A stretch of DNA of 64,000 bases from Chrysoperla carnea (Eukaryota > Arthropoda > Insecta > Neuroptera > Chrysopidae): NCBI RefSeq assembly GCF_905475395.1, contig NC_058339.1, positions 92,700,520-92,764,519 on the forward strand, given 5' to 3'. The notes under the pieces are model-generated. The model ran no database searches. It was not told the DNA's origin and saw nothing but the letters and a program-made list of their open reading frames with translations. Positions 1-11,300 of the stretch are shown one piece after another. Numbering within the stretch: the first letter of the stretch is position 1; every line of letters starts with the position of its first letter. Position numbers and translations under genes: made by a program.

Positions 1-959
1 CAGGACTTTTTCAAACCCCTCCTCCCTCTCAAATTTGTATTAAATATAAGATGAAGACAATAATGTAAAAGCAACATCTCACTAGGGGGTAAGCTTACCA
101 ACTGAAATATTGAGAAAATCTGGAATCATTCTCATAATCGTCATTTTAAACAAATTTTGCGCCTAAAAAACAATTTAATATCGATTGTGGCTTTCCAGTA
201 AAGAATCTACCAATACTTTTTCTCCAATTTTGTTGAAAATTGGGAAATCCTTGGGAAATTTTGTTGAAAAATGAAGGAGTTAGAGCCATTTTTTAAATTT
301 CGAACAAGTATTGAATTCGAAGCGTCTGAGCAGGCCTGGATTTATTGATTGCGCCACATGGGCCATGCCCTTGGGCCATAAGCTTTTTGAAATAATGACG
401 AATTCTTAAGCATGGAAGCTTTTTTGTTCAGTTCAAATTATTTATGTAATTTATTGTATTAGATCTAGCCGAAGAAACTTGGGGCGGCATTTTTTGCCAT
501 TGCCCAAGATTCGGGTGAAAATTATTGTATAATATTAAATTATTAATAATATTAAAATTTTTATTTAGGTTTTTCAATGGTAAGTGATTCACAAGGTCCA
601 ACTGATTTTTCAACACATATGGCATTTTCAGAAGACTCAAATTCACAAAGTAGTGAACCAGGAGCGAAACGTTTAAAGACTGATTGATTATATAGTTGTG
701 GTTCTTATTTTAATTGCACTACCGCATCTGTATCAGCATCTGCATCCTCATCATGAACAAATTTATTTACTTGTTCTTAACTAAAGTATTTGTGTGTCAA
801 GTTTTGAAGTCTGAACTCTGAACTCTCAAGTCATCCATCAATATAAATTCATGTGTGAACACCCCACGCTATATTCTATTCTTTGTTCGCCACTTCTTCG
901 AAATCATAATAAACGATCGACGATTAATAAAAATAGTGATCAGATCTCTTGTTCATCAA
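1..959. other. Intergenic DNA with a possible hAT-like end
   Basis: No supported gene. Around 330-390 the run CAGGCCTGGATTTATTGATT followed by a GC-rich stretch resembles the end of a hAT-like non-autonomous element, but no matching end or target duplication was found. The short open frames here look random. Confidence 0.3.
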
Positions 960-1045
960 CAAACATGAGATCTGAGACATTCTTTATTTGCTCCCGAAAA
1001 CGGCAACTTTTTTTTAGCACAGCGGGACGAAAGTTGACATTATTC
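960..1045 (+). repeat. Short dispersed repeat, copy 1 of 3
   Basis: The string AACATGAGATCTGAGACATT followed by CTTTATTTGCTCCCG and, later, AGCGGGACGAAAGTTGAC recurs at 50280-50352 (+) and, in part, reverse-complemented at 11840-11935. The family is unassigned. Confidence 0.5.
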
Positions 1046-1309
1046 CCCCACATTATTCACTCATTCGTCGCATTTTATGTTACAAAATGTTCAGAAATGT
1101 TCTAGCCATATTTCAAACAATGATACCACTCTTTTTCTAAATATAGCAATGAAAATACTGCCGTCATAACTTAAAAAAGCCCTATCACCAAAACACAAAA
1201 TTTTACAGTAAGGAAAACACAATGCTTTTTGATGTGTAAAAGTTGTTTTATTGGTCAAAATACTGTGTACTGGGCACTTATACAGGGTGTTCTATAATTG
1301 ACTGCAGAT

Positions 1310-1508
1310 CTCATCGCTTCTTGAATTAGCTGAGAAAAAAAAGAAGAAAATACTCTTTACCAAATTTGGATATGAGGCCTAATTTACGAGATAATTAACC
1401 TACTCTTATTTTAATAAATTAATAAAATCTCGTAAATGAGGCATCAGGTCCAAATTTGGTAGAGAGCATTTTTTCTTATTTTTCTCAGCTTATTCAGGAA
1501 GCGATGAG
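1310..1508. mobile_element. Foldback MITE with ~83-bp inverted arms
   Basis: The left arm 1310-1392 and right arm 1427-1508 are near reverse complements. Both contain CTCATCGCTTC, CTGAGAAAA, CAAATTTGG and TTTACGAGAT. A 34-bp AT-rich spacer separates them, and ACAGGGTGTTC lies about 25 bp upstream. A partial relative sits at about 33140-33195. Confidence 0.65.
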
Positions 1509-2472
1509 GTAAGCAGTGACACATATGGCATTAAGGTATTTCTAACGATAGTAATTGTATTCAAGTACAGTAATTCTGTAATTTTGTGTGTGTAATTTTA
1601 AAATTGAACAAAATAAAAATATGTGTAAATAAAATAGTACTTAAAATTAAATACAAATTAATTAATTAATTGATCCAAACAATAAAATTGTAAATATTGT
1701 ATAATAAAAAATTTATTGTATTCATGTCTTTACGTACATCAATTTAATGTTTAATTCAAGCATAATATTCATGGATTTATCATTCAAAATGCAAGGGGAA
1801 TTTTATGGCAATGCTAAATCCAAGTTTTCGAACCTGGCAGACGATCAGGATATTCTCAAAAATAATAATTTTCAAAACTGATATCAGATTTTCAGATATT
1901 TTCCATCGATGTATTTCATACACATGTATTTCCTTTTTTTAAATATAATTCAGTAATTTAGAAAAATTTCAACATTTTCACTACTGTTCAAGTTTCTGAT
2001 TGAGGAGGGGTCATTTCGGAATTCCTTGGCACCATTGGAGAGATAACTGACAGGAAAAGAGAGGATTTTCAAGAAAATGAAACGATTTCCACTGAAAATG
2101 ATGAAATTTTTGCTAAAAGCGTCTTCTCTATGAATAGAGAATATTCATGAAATTTAAATTTTTATACGAATGTGACATCGAAGTACGGGCCTGTCAAGTT
2201 TGTTGACATACTCTATGATATTAATTACTTACATTTTATATGGTATTTCATTAAATTATATTATTCTACGGCTTTTTATTAGAAAATTTAATAATAACGA
2301 GTGTAAATTCTGTGTTGTAAATTCATTTTTTTAAAGTGTAAATTATACATTGAACTGTCATCAATTGACAGATCACGTACTTATACGTCATCAACAGAGA
2401 GCGCCAAAAAACGTTTAAATATCTCAAAATTATAATGAATTTTAAATGTTTTTTTACACTTAAATACAGCAT
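1509..2472. other. Intergenic DNA, nothing recognised
   Basis: AT-rich sequence with no coding signature, RNA gene or element boundary that I can support. Confidence 0.4.
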
Positions 2473-2626
2473 CTCTCTCACACGGTACTCAGTTACCGTC
2501 ATATTGATTGTTTGTTTACATTCGAACTGTCAAGTTGATTTATTTGTTTAATTATTTTTTTACATATTTACTGTCAACAAATATGACATAAGCAATATGG
2601 CGGTGACTGGGTACCGTGTGAGAGAG
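2473..2626. mobile_element. 154-bp MITE with 34-bp terminal inverted repeats
   Basis: The left end 2473-2506 and the reverse complement of 2593-2626 match at about 31 of 34 positions, starting CTCTCTCACACGGTAC. The 86-bp interior is AT-rich and non-coding. No clear target duplication, so the superfamily is unassigned. Confidence 0.7.
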
Positions 2627-3233
2627 TAAGAGAATGTCCCCATCATACTCCTGCCTTTCATTAGAGCATACCTTGTCTGATTCTATCAAGGTTATAACGG
2701 TGTAAACAATGAATTAAAAATATAAAAAGAATACATGAATATTCCTTATTATGATTACATTTGATTGATCTTATTTCGTTTTGTAATAAAAACATTTAGT
2801 TGTTATTGTAATTTATTTTTTTTCTTTTACTTAATTAATAATTTCGTAATAATTGTACATAATAAAATTTAAAATATAATAATTAAAAATAGTAATTGAT
2901 GCCATTCATTAGTTTAAGTTCAACTTTGAATTTATTATTTAATAATTATCAATTTTTCATTTATTTTTAAATTATGCCTACTCTTGTAATAAACACTTCC
3001 TGTAAATTTTTCGATTTACTGGAAGTACGTGTTAAGAGTCTAACAAATATGGTTTACATTTTTGTTACTCGTGGCGCTGACATCTTAGCGTTAAAATCCA
3101 ATATGTTAAACACAATAATTGAATGTTTGATAAACTAAACTTTAGTTTTAAATAATTAGTGATAATAATTATTTTGTAAAATCAACATTGTTACCGTTAA
3201 ATAATTAATATAATTATTAAGCTAGACTAGACT

Positions 3234-3573
3234 CAGTGACGGATCCACCCATATGGGCATGCCCATCATCTAAATAGAAATGACTGGCGTTTAATTTAAT
3301 TTGAAGTTGTAAAAATTGCATTAAAATTGGTTCAGTAATTTAGAGTCTAAATGTGACACTGTGAGCGAAAAAACTTAACATTTTATCGGTTTATTAATTT
3401 AGAAATACACTGTAAAAAATTTTGTTGAGGGCATCATATATTTTGTATACATCTGCTTTCTAAGAATGCTCTGTATCGATCATGATCGAATTCATACTCC
3501 GATTCGCATTTGACCGATTTTCGGGTTGCTGTGCCGTGCCCATTACCTTATTCGAGGGCTGGATCCACGCTTG
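3234..3573. mobile_element. hAT-like non-autonomous element with perfect 8-bp TSD
   Basis: The left end reads CAGTGACGGATCCACCC and the right end, reverse-complemented, CAAGCGTGGATCCAGCCC. It is flanked by the identical 8-mer ACTAGACT at 3226-3233 and 3574-3581. An 8-bp duplication and a CA(G/A)-type end are hallmarks of hAT transposons. The 340-bp body has no transposase ORF. Confidence 0.8.
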
Positions 3574-3762
3574 ACTAGACTGTTGGTGATGATCAAATAC
3601 AAATACTATTTTCTCTCTAGTCTTTGAACTGGACATAATTCTTTTATGTATTTGAAATTAAATGTGTATTAAATAAATTTTAAATTCTTCATTTTTAGTT
3701 CATTTTTTACCTTTAATATCTTTACAGGCCATTTAAAAACAAATAAATACTAACATTTGAAG

Positions 3763-4600
3763 ACATATCGCAGCCATTTAGCTTAAATAGACCTCTAATT
3801 AACAGCCTAGCCTATTTATTAAATACCGCCGTTCAACTAGCGTCCTGAACCATATTCAGCCATTCAATCAAATGGTGTGGATTGATAACGTTTAACTACT
3901 TGTCAACTCTATTTATTTAAATTTTGTTCTACTTTCTGCCGCCTGATGCTGAAACCCGCACATTGTCAATATGGCTTCGACAACCAACAATATTATCGAG
4001 TGTAGTGGCAAAGAAATTGGAAGATTTCCATATAAAACATTATTTGGCAGTGAATTTAAAGCGGGTTTGAATGGATCAGATATTCTAACGCCTATAATTT
4101 TAGGAACAGAAACAGGAGCAATTGAAAACTTATATCGTCGCAACTTCATGCAATATTCGGGTGAAGAGGGCTACGGTTCTAAAGTTGTATGCGTCTTATG
4201 TCAGGCTGAACAGAATATAAATATAGAAAAGCTCAGAGTTTACAAAGGACTTAAAAAAGCAGCTAGAAATTGGTAATAGTGAGCCTCTGGAAATGAAAAC
4301 TTTTCAAAGAAAAATTGTTGAACGGCGTTCATAAAATTGGAGCTAAGTGTGGTACTATTTAAAGCTGGTTTCCCTGCAAGATTTACAGTACTCAGATACA
4401 CACTATCTAGAAGAAATTTCAAACAGTTAAATTTTTTTGAGAGATACTGTGGCAAGTCACCCACTTTTTGGTAGCCAGCGATTTAAAAAATTAGTTGTAG
4501 CTACAACTAGGTCTAGACCTGTTGTGACTCAACAAGGTTCTTTGCGCATCCAAATGTCATATAAGTTTAACTTTCCTTCGATTAAAATTTTCTGACGATT
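3763..4600 (+). mobile_element. TIR transposon family T, copy 1 (right end missing)
   Basis: It starts ACATATCGCAGCC, then AATTAACAGCCTAGCC, matching copy 2 (13221) and the reverse complement of the right end of copy 3 (39340-39746). Shared internal blocks include GATAACGTTTAACTACTTG, TGCTGAAACCC and the region around 4320-4560. It carries a 101-codon ORF (3971-4276) absent from copy 2. The right TIR is not found, so the 3' boundary is approximate. Confidence 0.5.
3971..4276 (+). CDS. Unrecognised 101-aa ORF or exon inside family T
   Basis: An ATG-initiated frame with a balanced amino-acid mix, unlike the K/N/F/I-rich random frames elsewhere. It begins MASTTNNIIECSGKEIGRFP, has a CVLC pair near residues 75-78, and ends KKAARNW. 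A GT-type donor lies at the end (TTG|GTAATAG), so it may be an exon. I recognise no domain. It could be a transposase fragment, a captured host exon, or chance. Confidence 0.3.
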   Translation: MASTTNNIIECSGKEIGRFPYKTLFGSEFKAGLNGSDILTPIILGTETGAIENLYRRNFMQYSGEEGYGSKVVCVLCQAEQNINIEKLRVYKGLKKAARNW

Positions 4601-5348
4601 CTCGAGAAAATTTTTTCAATAAAAAATAAAAGTTTTTTTAAGAAAATCAACTTTCTAATTTAAAGTGTTATTCTATCTCTTATCTTTTAGCATATAAATT
4701 GACTACTAAAACTGTACTTAGAACTAGGTCAATCTTGTGTCAGAACTTGATGCCTCCCATCAAACTCTGCAACTTTTGTTAAAATTTTTTTTAGCCATAA
4801 CAGATAAAATTGGTCCACCTGTATAAATGTACCTGTTTTATTATCAAAGGATGTCCTTTATGTAAAATTGTTTGCCAAAAAAATTATAATTTTCCTTTCT
4901 ACGATTTTAGTATTAAAATTATTTTATAGATTTTGTATTAACCACCATTTTAAAAAACCATAGTGTAATAAGTCAAATCAATAGTTGTCTTATCTATGAC
5001 CGATATTCAAATGTAAATACCCGAATAATATCTATAATATTAAAGTCGACCATAAACAGATAATGTAGTCTTCTTTACTTTATCCAATTTTCTTAATTTG
5101 ACATATTCTGAAGGATTTCAATAATGGAAAATTATTAAAAATTAATAATTATTATAATATAGTGTTTAATTTCAATGATACATTTATGCTTGACGTGTAA
5201 ATTACATGAACAACTAATTGCAAATCAACGCATAAGTAGACACCTTCCTAAACTCTTAATTACCTTTTCTGAGATATACATTGCGTAGTTGCTATGTCAA
5301 GTTGAAGGTCTAAAAATAAAATAACTTCATTGATACTTATTTATTTAG
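4601..5348. other. Upstream flank of the ZNFX1-like gene
   Basis: AT-rich, with no coding frame. TTATTTATTTAG at 5337-5348 looks like a 3' splice site just before the ATG-bearing exon, so an untranslated first exon may lie in this stretch. No convincing TATA box or initiator was found. Confidence 0.35.
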
Positions 5349-5365
5349 AAGTAAAATATTTTAAA

Positions 5366-8300
5366 ATGGGTGGAATAATAAGTTCAATTTTAGAAATTTT
5401 TCGGCCAAAAACAAAGCCAAGAAGTAATAACATTGTGAGACATTACGAAACCAATTATGAAACAAAACCGACATTCGTATCAGAAAGTAGATCAAAATTT
5501 GTTACTAAAGAGACCTTTCAAGTGTTATATCAAAATAAACGTGTTAGTGAAAATGAATTGCCATTTGGTGATTTTAGAACTATGCGAATCATACCTACCA
5601 CAAATGAAATACTTGGACCAAACGAAACAAAAATTCGACCAAATATTATCAACGGGAAATATTTAAGTGTGAATCATTATTTAGACATACATTTTCGATT
5701 ATTACGAGAAGATTTTATGGCACCGTTACGTGACGATATTCAAGATTATAAGAGAAATTCAGTATCGAAATTACGAATTTACAATGTACAAATTGTATCT
5801 AGACTTTGTGTTGAACAAAATCGATTATATTTTGTAGTTAAATTGAATTTAAGTAAAAACAAATTAAAACTTTTACAAGATTCAAAAGATTTATGTTATG
5901 GTTCAATGGTTATACTTTTTCAAAAGGGTTCTTTTCAAACAATGATTATTGGTTCGGTTTCACAAAAAGATGAAAAAACTTTAGAGGATGGTGAAATATT
6001 TGTGGAACCATTAAATTTATGGGATATTAACAAATATTTTAACAAAGATTTGATAATGATTGAACCAAATTCACATTTCGAATCATATCGATATATAGCA
6101 GAAGTGTTTCAACAAATCAATGAATATTCTTTTCCAATGTCTAGATATATTTTAAAAGCTGAAGTTGCCAGTCAATTACCTGGGTAAGTTATTATTTCAT
6201 GATTTTATCATATATGCCTTACGTGTCATTAAAAATATTATGGAGACACAGAACCATAACTACATTGTGTTAAGGTAGTACGAGCGCCAAGGCATAACTT
6301 TAGATTATTTGTTATGAAATTCTTTGTACTTTATTTTCAACTTTGATGATGAATTTTATGATAACTTCGTGAATGTAGACGAAAAATAAGGATACAATTT
6401 TTCGATATCTGCCTTCGAAATTGAAAATATAAAATATTTTAAGTTTTTGTTCACTACCGTGCTCATACATCCTTAATTAGTCAGACACAACGGGTTTTTT
6501 TTGCTTTCAATAATTTAATAAGGTTTTAACTTTAATTAAAATATCATCCATCTATAGCTATTTACCATAAAACCAATATTAAAAAAGGCTACTTTTGAAG
6601 TAATTTATTTATTTATATTTAATTTATAAAATTTTCTAATTTTCCCACCCAAAAACCTCGTCTCTTGCCCTTATTAGTTTAATGTTTCTAAATGCCGCTA
6701 TTTTTGAACTATGGAGAGTAGAGAAAAGGAGAACCATCTTAAATGGGAATTAAAGTAAACAAGTGAAAACAAACAATTGACTGAGTTAATTGTTGAAATA
6801 CCATGTATAGACAATGTATAGACACTCTTATTTGTGTTTGAAGTGAACGTCTCTTACAACTTCTTTAGATCTTTATCTTACTCTTATTACTTTGTGTTTG
6901 TTGTGAAATTCTCTTTCCTTCTCTACTAACTTGTTTAGGTCTTTATCTTTACTATTATTACTTTCTTTTAAAAATTACACTTTTGATACAGCAGCGCCAT
7001 CAATTTTCTACTTTTCGGTGGACATATTTTATATACAGAGATGGTTCTCCTTATCTCTACCCTTCAATACTTTAGACTAAACTTATAATATGAATACCCT
7101 TTTTACTTAAAAATATTTAAAAAAAAGGTTTTTTTCTCTCTTAGGTATTTAACAAATAAAATATGTACAAATATTTTATCTATTCTGTTAGACTTTTCTG
7201 AACAAGTGAAATATGATTGTACCCAATATGATGCGATTAAAGCAGCTCTAACAAATGAGTTTTGTATTATCCAAGGACCACCTGGTACTGGAAAAACCTT
7301 TATTGGATTAGAAATAATTAAAATATTATTACAAAACCATACATTGTGGTGTTACAATGGACCGATTTTGATAGTGTGTAAAACAAATCATGCCTTAGAT
7401 CAATTTCTAGAAGGCATTTTAAAAATAACCCATCGTCTAGCACGTGTTGGTGGTCAATCGAAAAATGATAAATTGAATGAATTTAATATTAAAGAGTTAC
7501 GAAAAAATTTTAAAAGAAATCGAAATCGATCAGATTCGTTAAAGAGTATTACGGATCAAATAAAGATTTTACATTCCAAATTACTTGACGCTTATACGTA
7601 TAATAGAGGTAAGATTAATGTCTTATGGTAGCATACGAAGACATACCACTCTGGTTAAATTAGAAATACCCTGTCAAACCACCTAGCCCGTTTTCAGTAC
7701 TTTGTAAATTTCACTTGTTTAAATTTGTTTTAAGAAATGGACTGGGATTGGAACCCGGAAAATAATCCAGAGAAAATAATCGCTCGTATATTGACTTTAA
7801 AAAATCAATATAATGCTGTAAGTTGTAGAAATACAAATTTTATTTTCAGTAGAAGCAGATTTTGTAAAAAAAATGGTTTATTAAACAATATTAATTTATA
7901 ATGAGCCTAAATGGCCGAGCGGTCTAAGGCGTCGTCTTAGAACGTTGGACTATTTAGACTTAGGTTGCGGGTTCGAATCCTGTCAGCGGCAGTGTGAAAA
8001 ATTTATAATTAATGGGAGTGCAGAATTATTATTAATTTATAGGTGTCCATTATTATTAATGTATAGGTACTACAAAATAGAGATGTCGAATTATTACGAC
8101 AATATCTAGTGGTGGGGATGACTACTACTGGTGCCGCTAAAAATCGTAGAGTTTTAGAAGGGCTTAGATCTCCAATAGGTAATTCTATTTTTAATTAATT
8201 TACAACAGCATAGCGTAACAAATATATTTGTTGTTTAGTATTTGTTGAAGAAGCGGCCGAAGTATTAGAATCACATATTATTATTTCGTTAACGACTGCA

Positions 8301-11300
8301 TGCAAACATTTGATTTTAATTGGTAAGTAGTAATCTAGATTACCCATTTCTACATTTAGGGAAAAGACTAATTTATTTGGTCCATGTAAAAGTAATACTT
8401 ACGAAGTTACGAATATTTTAGGTGATCATAAACAATTGCGCCCTTCTACAGCCGATTATCGTTTAGCAAAAGATTGTAAACTCGATATATCATTATTTGA
8501 ACGAATGATTCTAAATGGAATGTATTGTGCGACATTAGGAGTGCAGCATCGAATGAGACCAGAATTTGCACAATTAATTGCACCATCTATTTATCCCCAT
8601 TTGAGAAATCATCAATCAGTATACGCGTTCCCATCAATTATGGGAATGACAAAGAATTTATTTTTTATAAAACATACACATTTAGAGCAAGTAAGTAATG
8701 CTTTTAAGTTTTTGACAGTTCCATACACTTTTTCATTTCAATTGAGGATTGTGGTTTTTTTGGATTGCCAGGGTTGAATTTTTTATCAAACTTCTTCGTC
8801 AAAAGGCAGTTTGATGTGCACTACAAAGGACGCAACAACCGAGAAGACTATACCTGGCCCAGATAGGCGCCTTTTTTCGTGCTACCCTCTCCACTCCAAT
8901 CTTACGTCCTTATTACATACGTTCACTCCTAGAAATACGATAAAAATAACAAAACAATGATTATTGTTCATCGGTTATTGTTACACGATCATCGTTAATT
9001 CAAGAGTCTTCTAAATAACAAAATTTTAACTGGGCTTAGGCGCCTGGAAATGAATTAGACACCAAGTTTTTTATGTTGAATTTTATTTTTGCTTAGGTAC
9101 TAGATTCTGTTAGTAAACAAAATAACCATGAAGCTAATTTCTTGCTTCAATTATGCCGCTATTTAATTTTACAAGGATATAGTGCTAACGAAGTTACAAT
9201 TTTAACAACTTACAATGGACAAGTGCAGCGTATGAAAAAAGTAAGTACACGATCTAAAATAACCTCTTATTTACTCTTACTGCCCTTACTTACTGCTTGG
9301 TGAATAATTCTACGCTAATAGGGTATTATCGTTAGTCAAAAATAAATCATGAATTTGAAAAAAGTTAAAATTTATGTAAAAATATATTTAAATATTCTGA
9401 TTTCGAGTCTTAAAAGCACATTTTTCTTTTATAATATTAAATTTAAAAATCGTAATTTTTAAATTGTATATCACGTGACCTAAAACGCGGGCAAGCCCTG
9501 CTGTGATGTCATATCGGTATGAGTCATAGACCAGCAGTTACTTCAGTGTAGACAGCTGGGTATAATATACCCATAGATAATAAGTATTTATATTGATTAT
9601 AATCAGATGTCTATGAATATATCTGTCAAACTTATTTGTGTTATTTCGTATAGTGATACCCATATTACGTCATCAAATTGTATGTGTCATCTATGAACAC
9701 AATAGATAAGCTTATATAATCGAAATTAGAGTTTCCTAATGATAACTGGGAGTTGTAACACCGCCAACTGGCGATAATATTTCGTACTTATTAAAACAGG
9801 AAAACGCCCCATTTTCAGTAGTTCAAATTAATACTACCAGATGGCAATACTTATACTTACCATTTTTAAAGGCCAATAAAAATATTCAAATTCAAATCAG
9901 ATAAATCGCGTCAATTGGCGATAATAATTCGTAGTAATTAAAACAGGAAGTGGATCCGTTTTCAGTAGAGAGTAAATTATATTTTTGTTTTATTTTTAGT
10001 TACAAAAATCCATTCCGACAATTGACAATGTACGGATTACTTCTGTAGATAATTTCCAAGGTGAAGAATGTAATATTATATTACTGTCATTGGTTAGAAG
10101 CAATGGAAAAGGAGAAATAGGATTTTTGTCCGCTGATAATAGAATTTGTGTTGCTTTATCACGAGCTAAACACGGTAATAATTTAACAAAATCAAAATCT
10201 CTTTTAATTGCATTAACACTATTCTCTTTTAATTGCGGGTAACACCGCTCTTTTTAGGCTTCTATATGATCGGTAATATGAATATTTTAGTAAAGCATAC
10301 CAAATCAAAGTGGCCAGAAATTAATCAAGTGCTAATCGATAATAAAAGTATTGGAACTGATTTGGTATTGCAATGTCAAATTCATAAGGATCAACGTACA
10401 AAGGTAAGAGAGATATTTTAATTTGTAATTTAGAATTGTCTATAAGTTCGAACTCTTTGCCACCTTAAAAATAGGTGAATTGCGGAGATAATTTCAAAGT
10501 CAAATGTCCTGAAGGCGGTTGTTTGTTGCGATGTAATACAACAATGCCATGTGGACATGTTTGTGAAAGGGTATGTCACGTTCAAGATCGTGCTCATATC
10601 AAAATAATTTGTAAAAAGCCATGTTTAAGGTAAATTTTTTTAATTACTACTTATAGAAGTGTTGGACTAATCATTTAACACTTATTAACAATAGACCTTT
10701 CAGTATATTTTTCGATGTACCAAAAGCACATCGAATCGATTGTAGAGACCAAAAAAATGATTCCTATAATAAAATATTTACATTTAAAGGTGTTTTGCAA
10801 TAAATATACTCGCTTAAAAAAATTGTGACATTTAAACACTTCAGAATTGTGCGCCATGATACATGGCGTTATCTGTTATGACAATTTATAGTATACCACA
10901 GAGTTTATACAACTCATTGGCTACATATTGTTTACTACGGAAGCCTGAATGGCTCACAATCAATATATGAGAAATTGGCGCTAATGTTTATTATGACGTT
11001 ATAATTAGAAATCTGCACATGACAAAATACCGACTTTTTCAAAAAGGTTCGTTTCCATAATAACACAAGTCACAAGTGCACTTGTTGAAAGTGAACTAGT
11101 GGCTTTTTAAAAGTTGGTTTTATACTTGTGGGTAGTACGCATTTAAAAAGTAGTGTAGCGCCACTTTCTTATAAATTGATTGTGAGCCATTCAAGCTTCC
11201 GTAGTTTACATTATTGCTATTAAGTAAAAAAACGATTTATGGAATATTATTTAATACATTAAAAGTTATTCAAAAAGTAGAAACATCAAAAGAGACTTTA

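Noticed and set aside
8805..8960. GC-richer insert in ZNFX1 intron 6 (GGACGCAACAACC...CTTACGTCC)
   Set aside because: The ends are too weak to define an element and it carries no coding frame.
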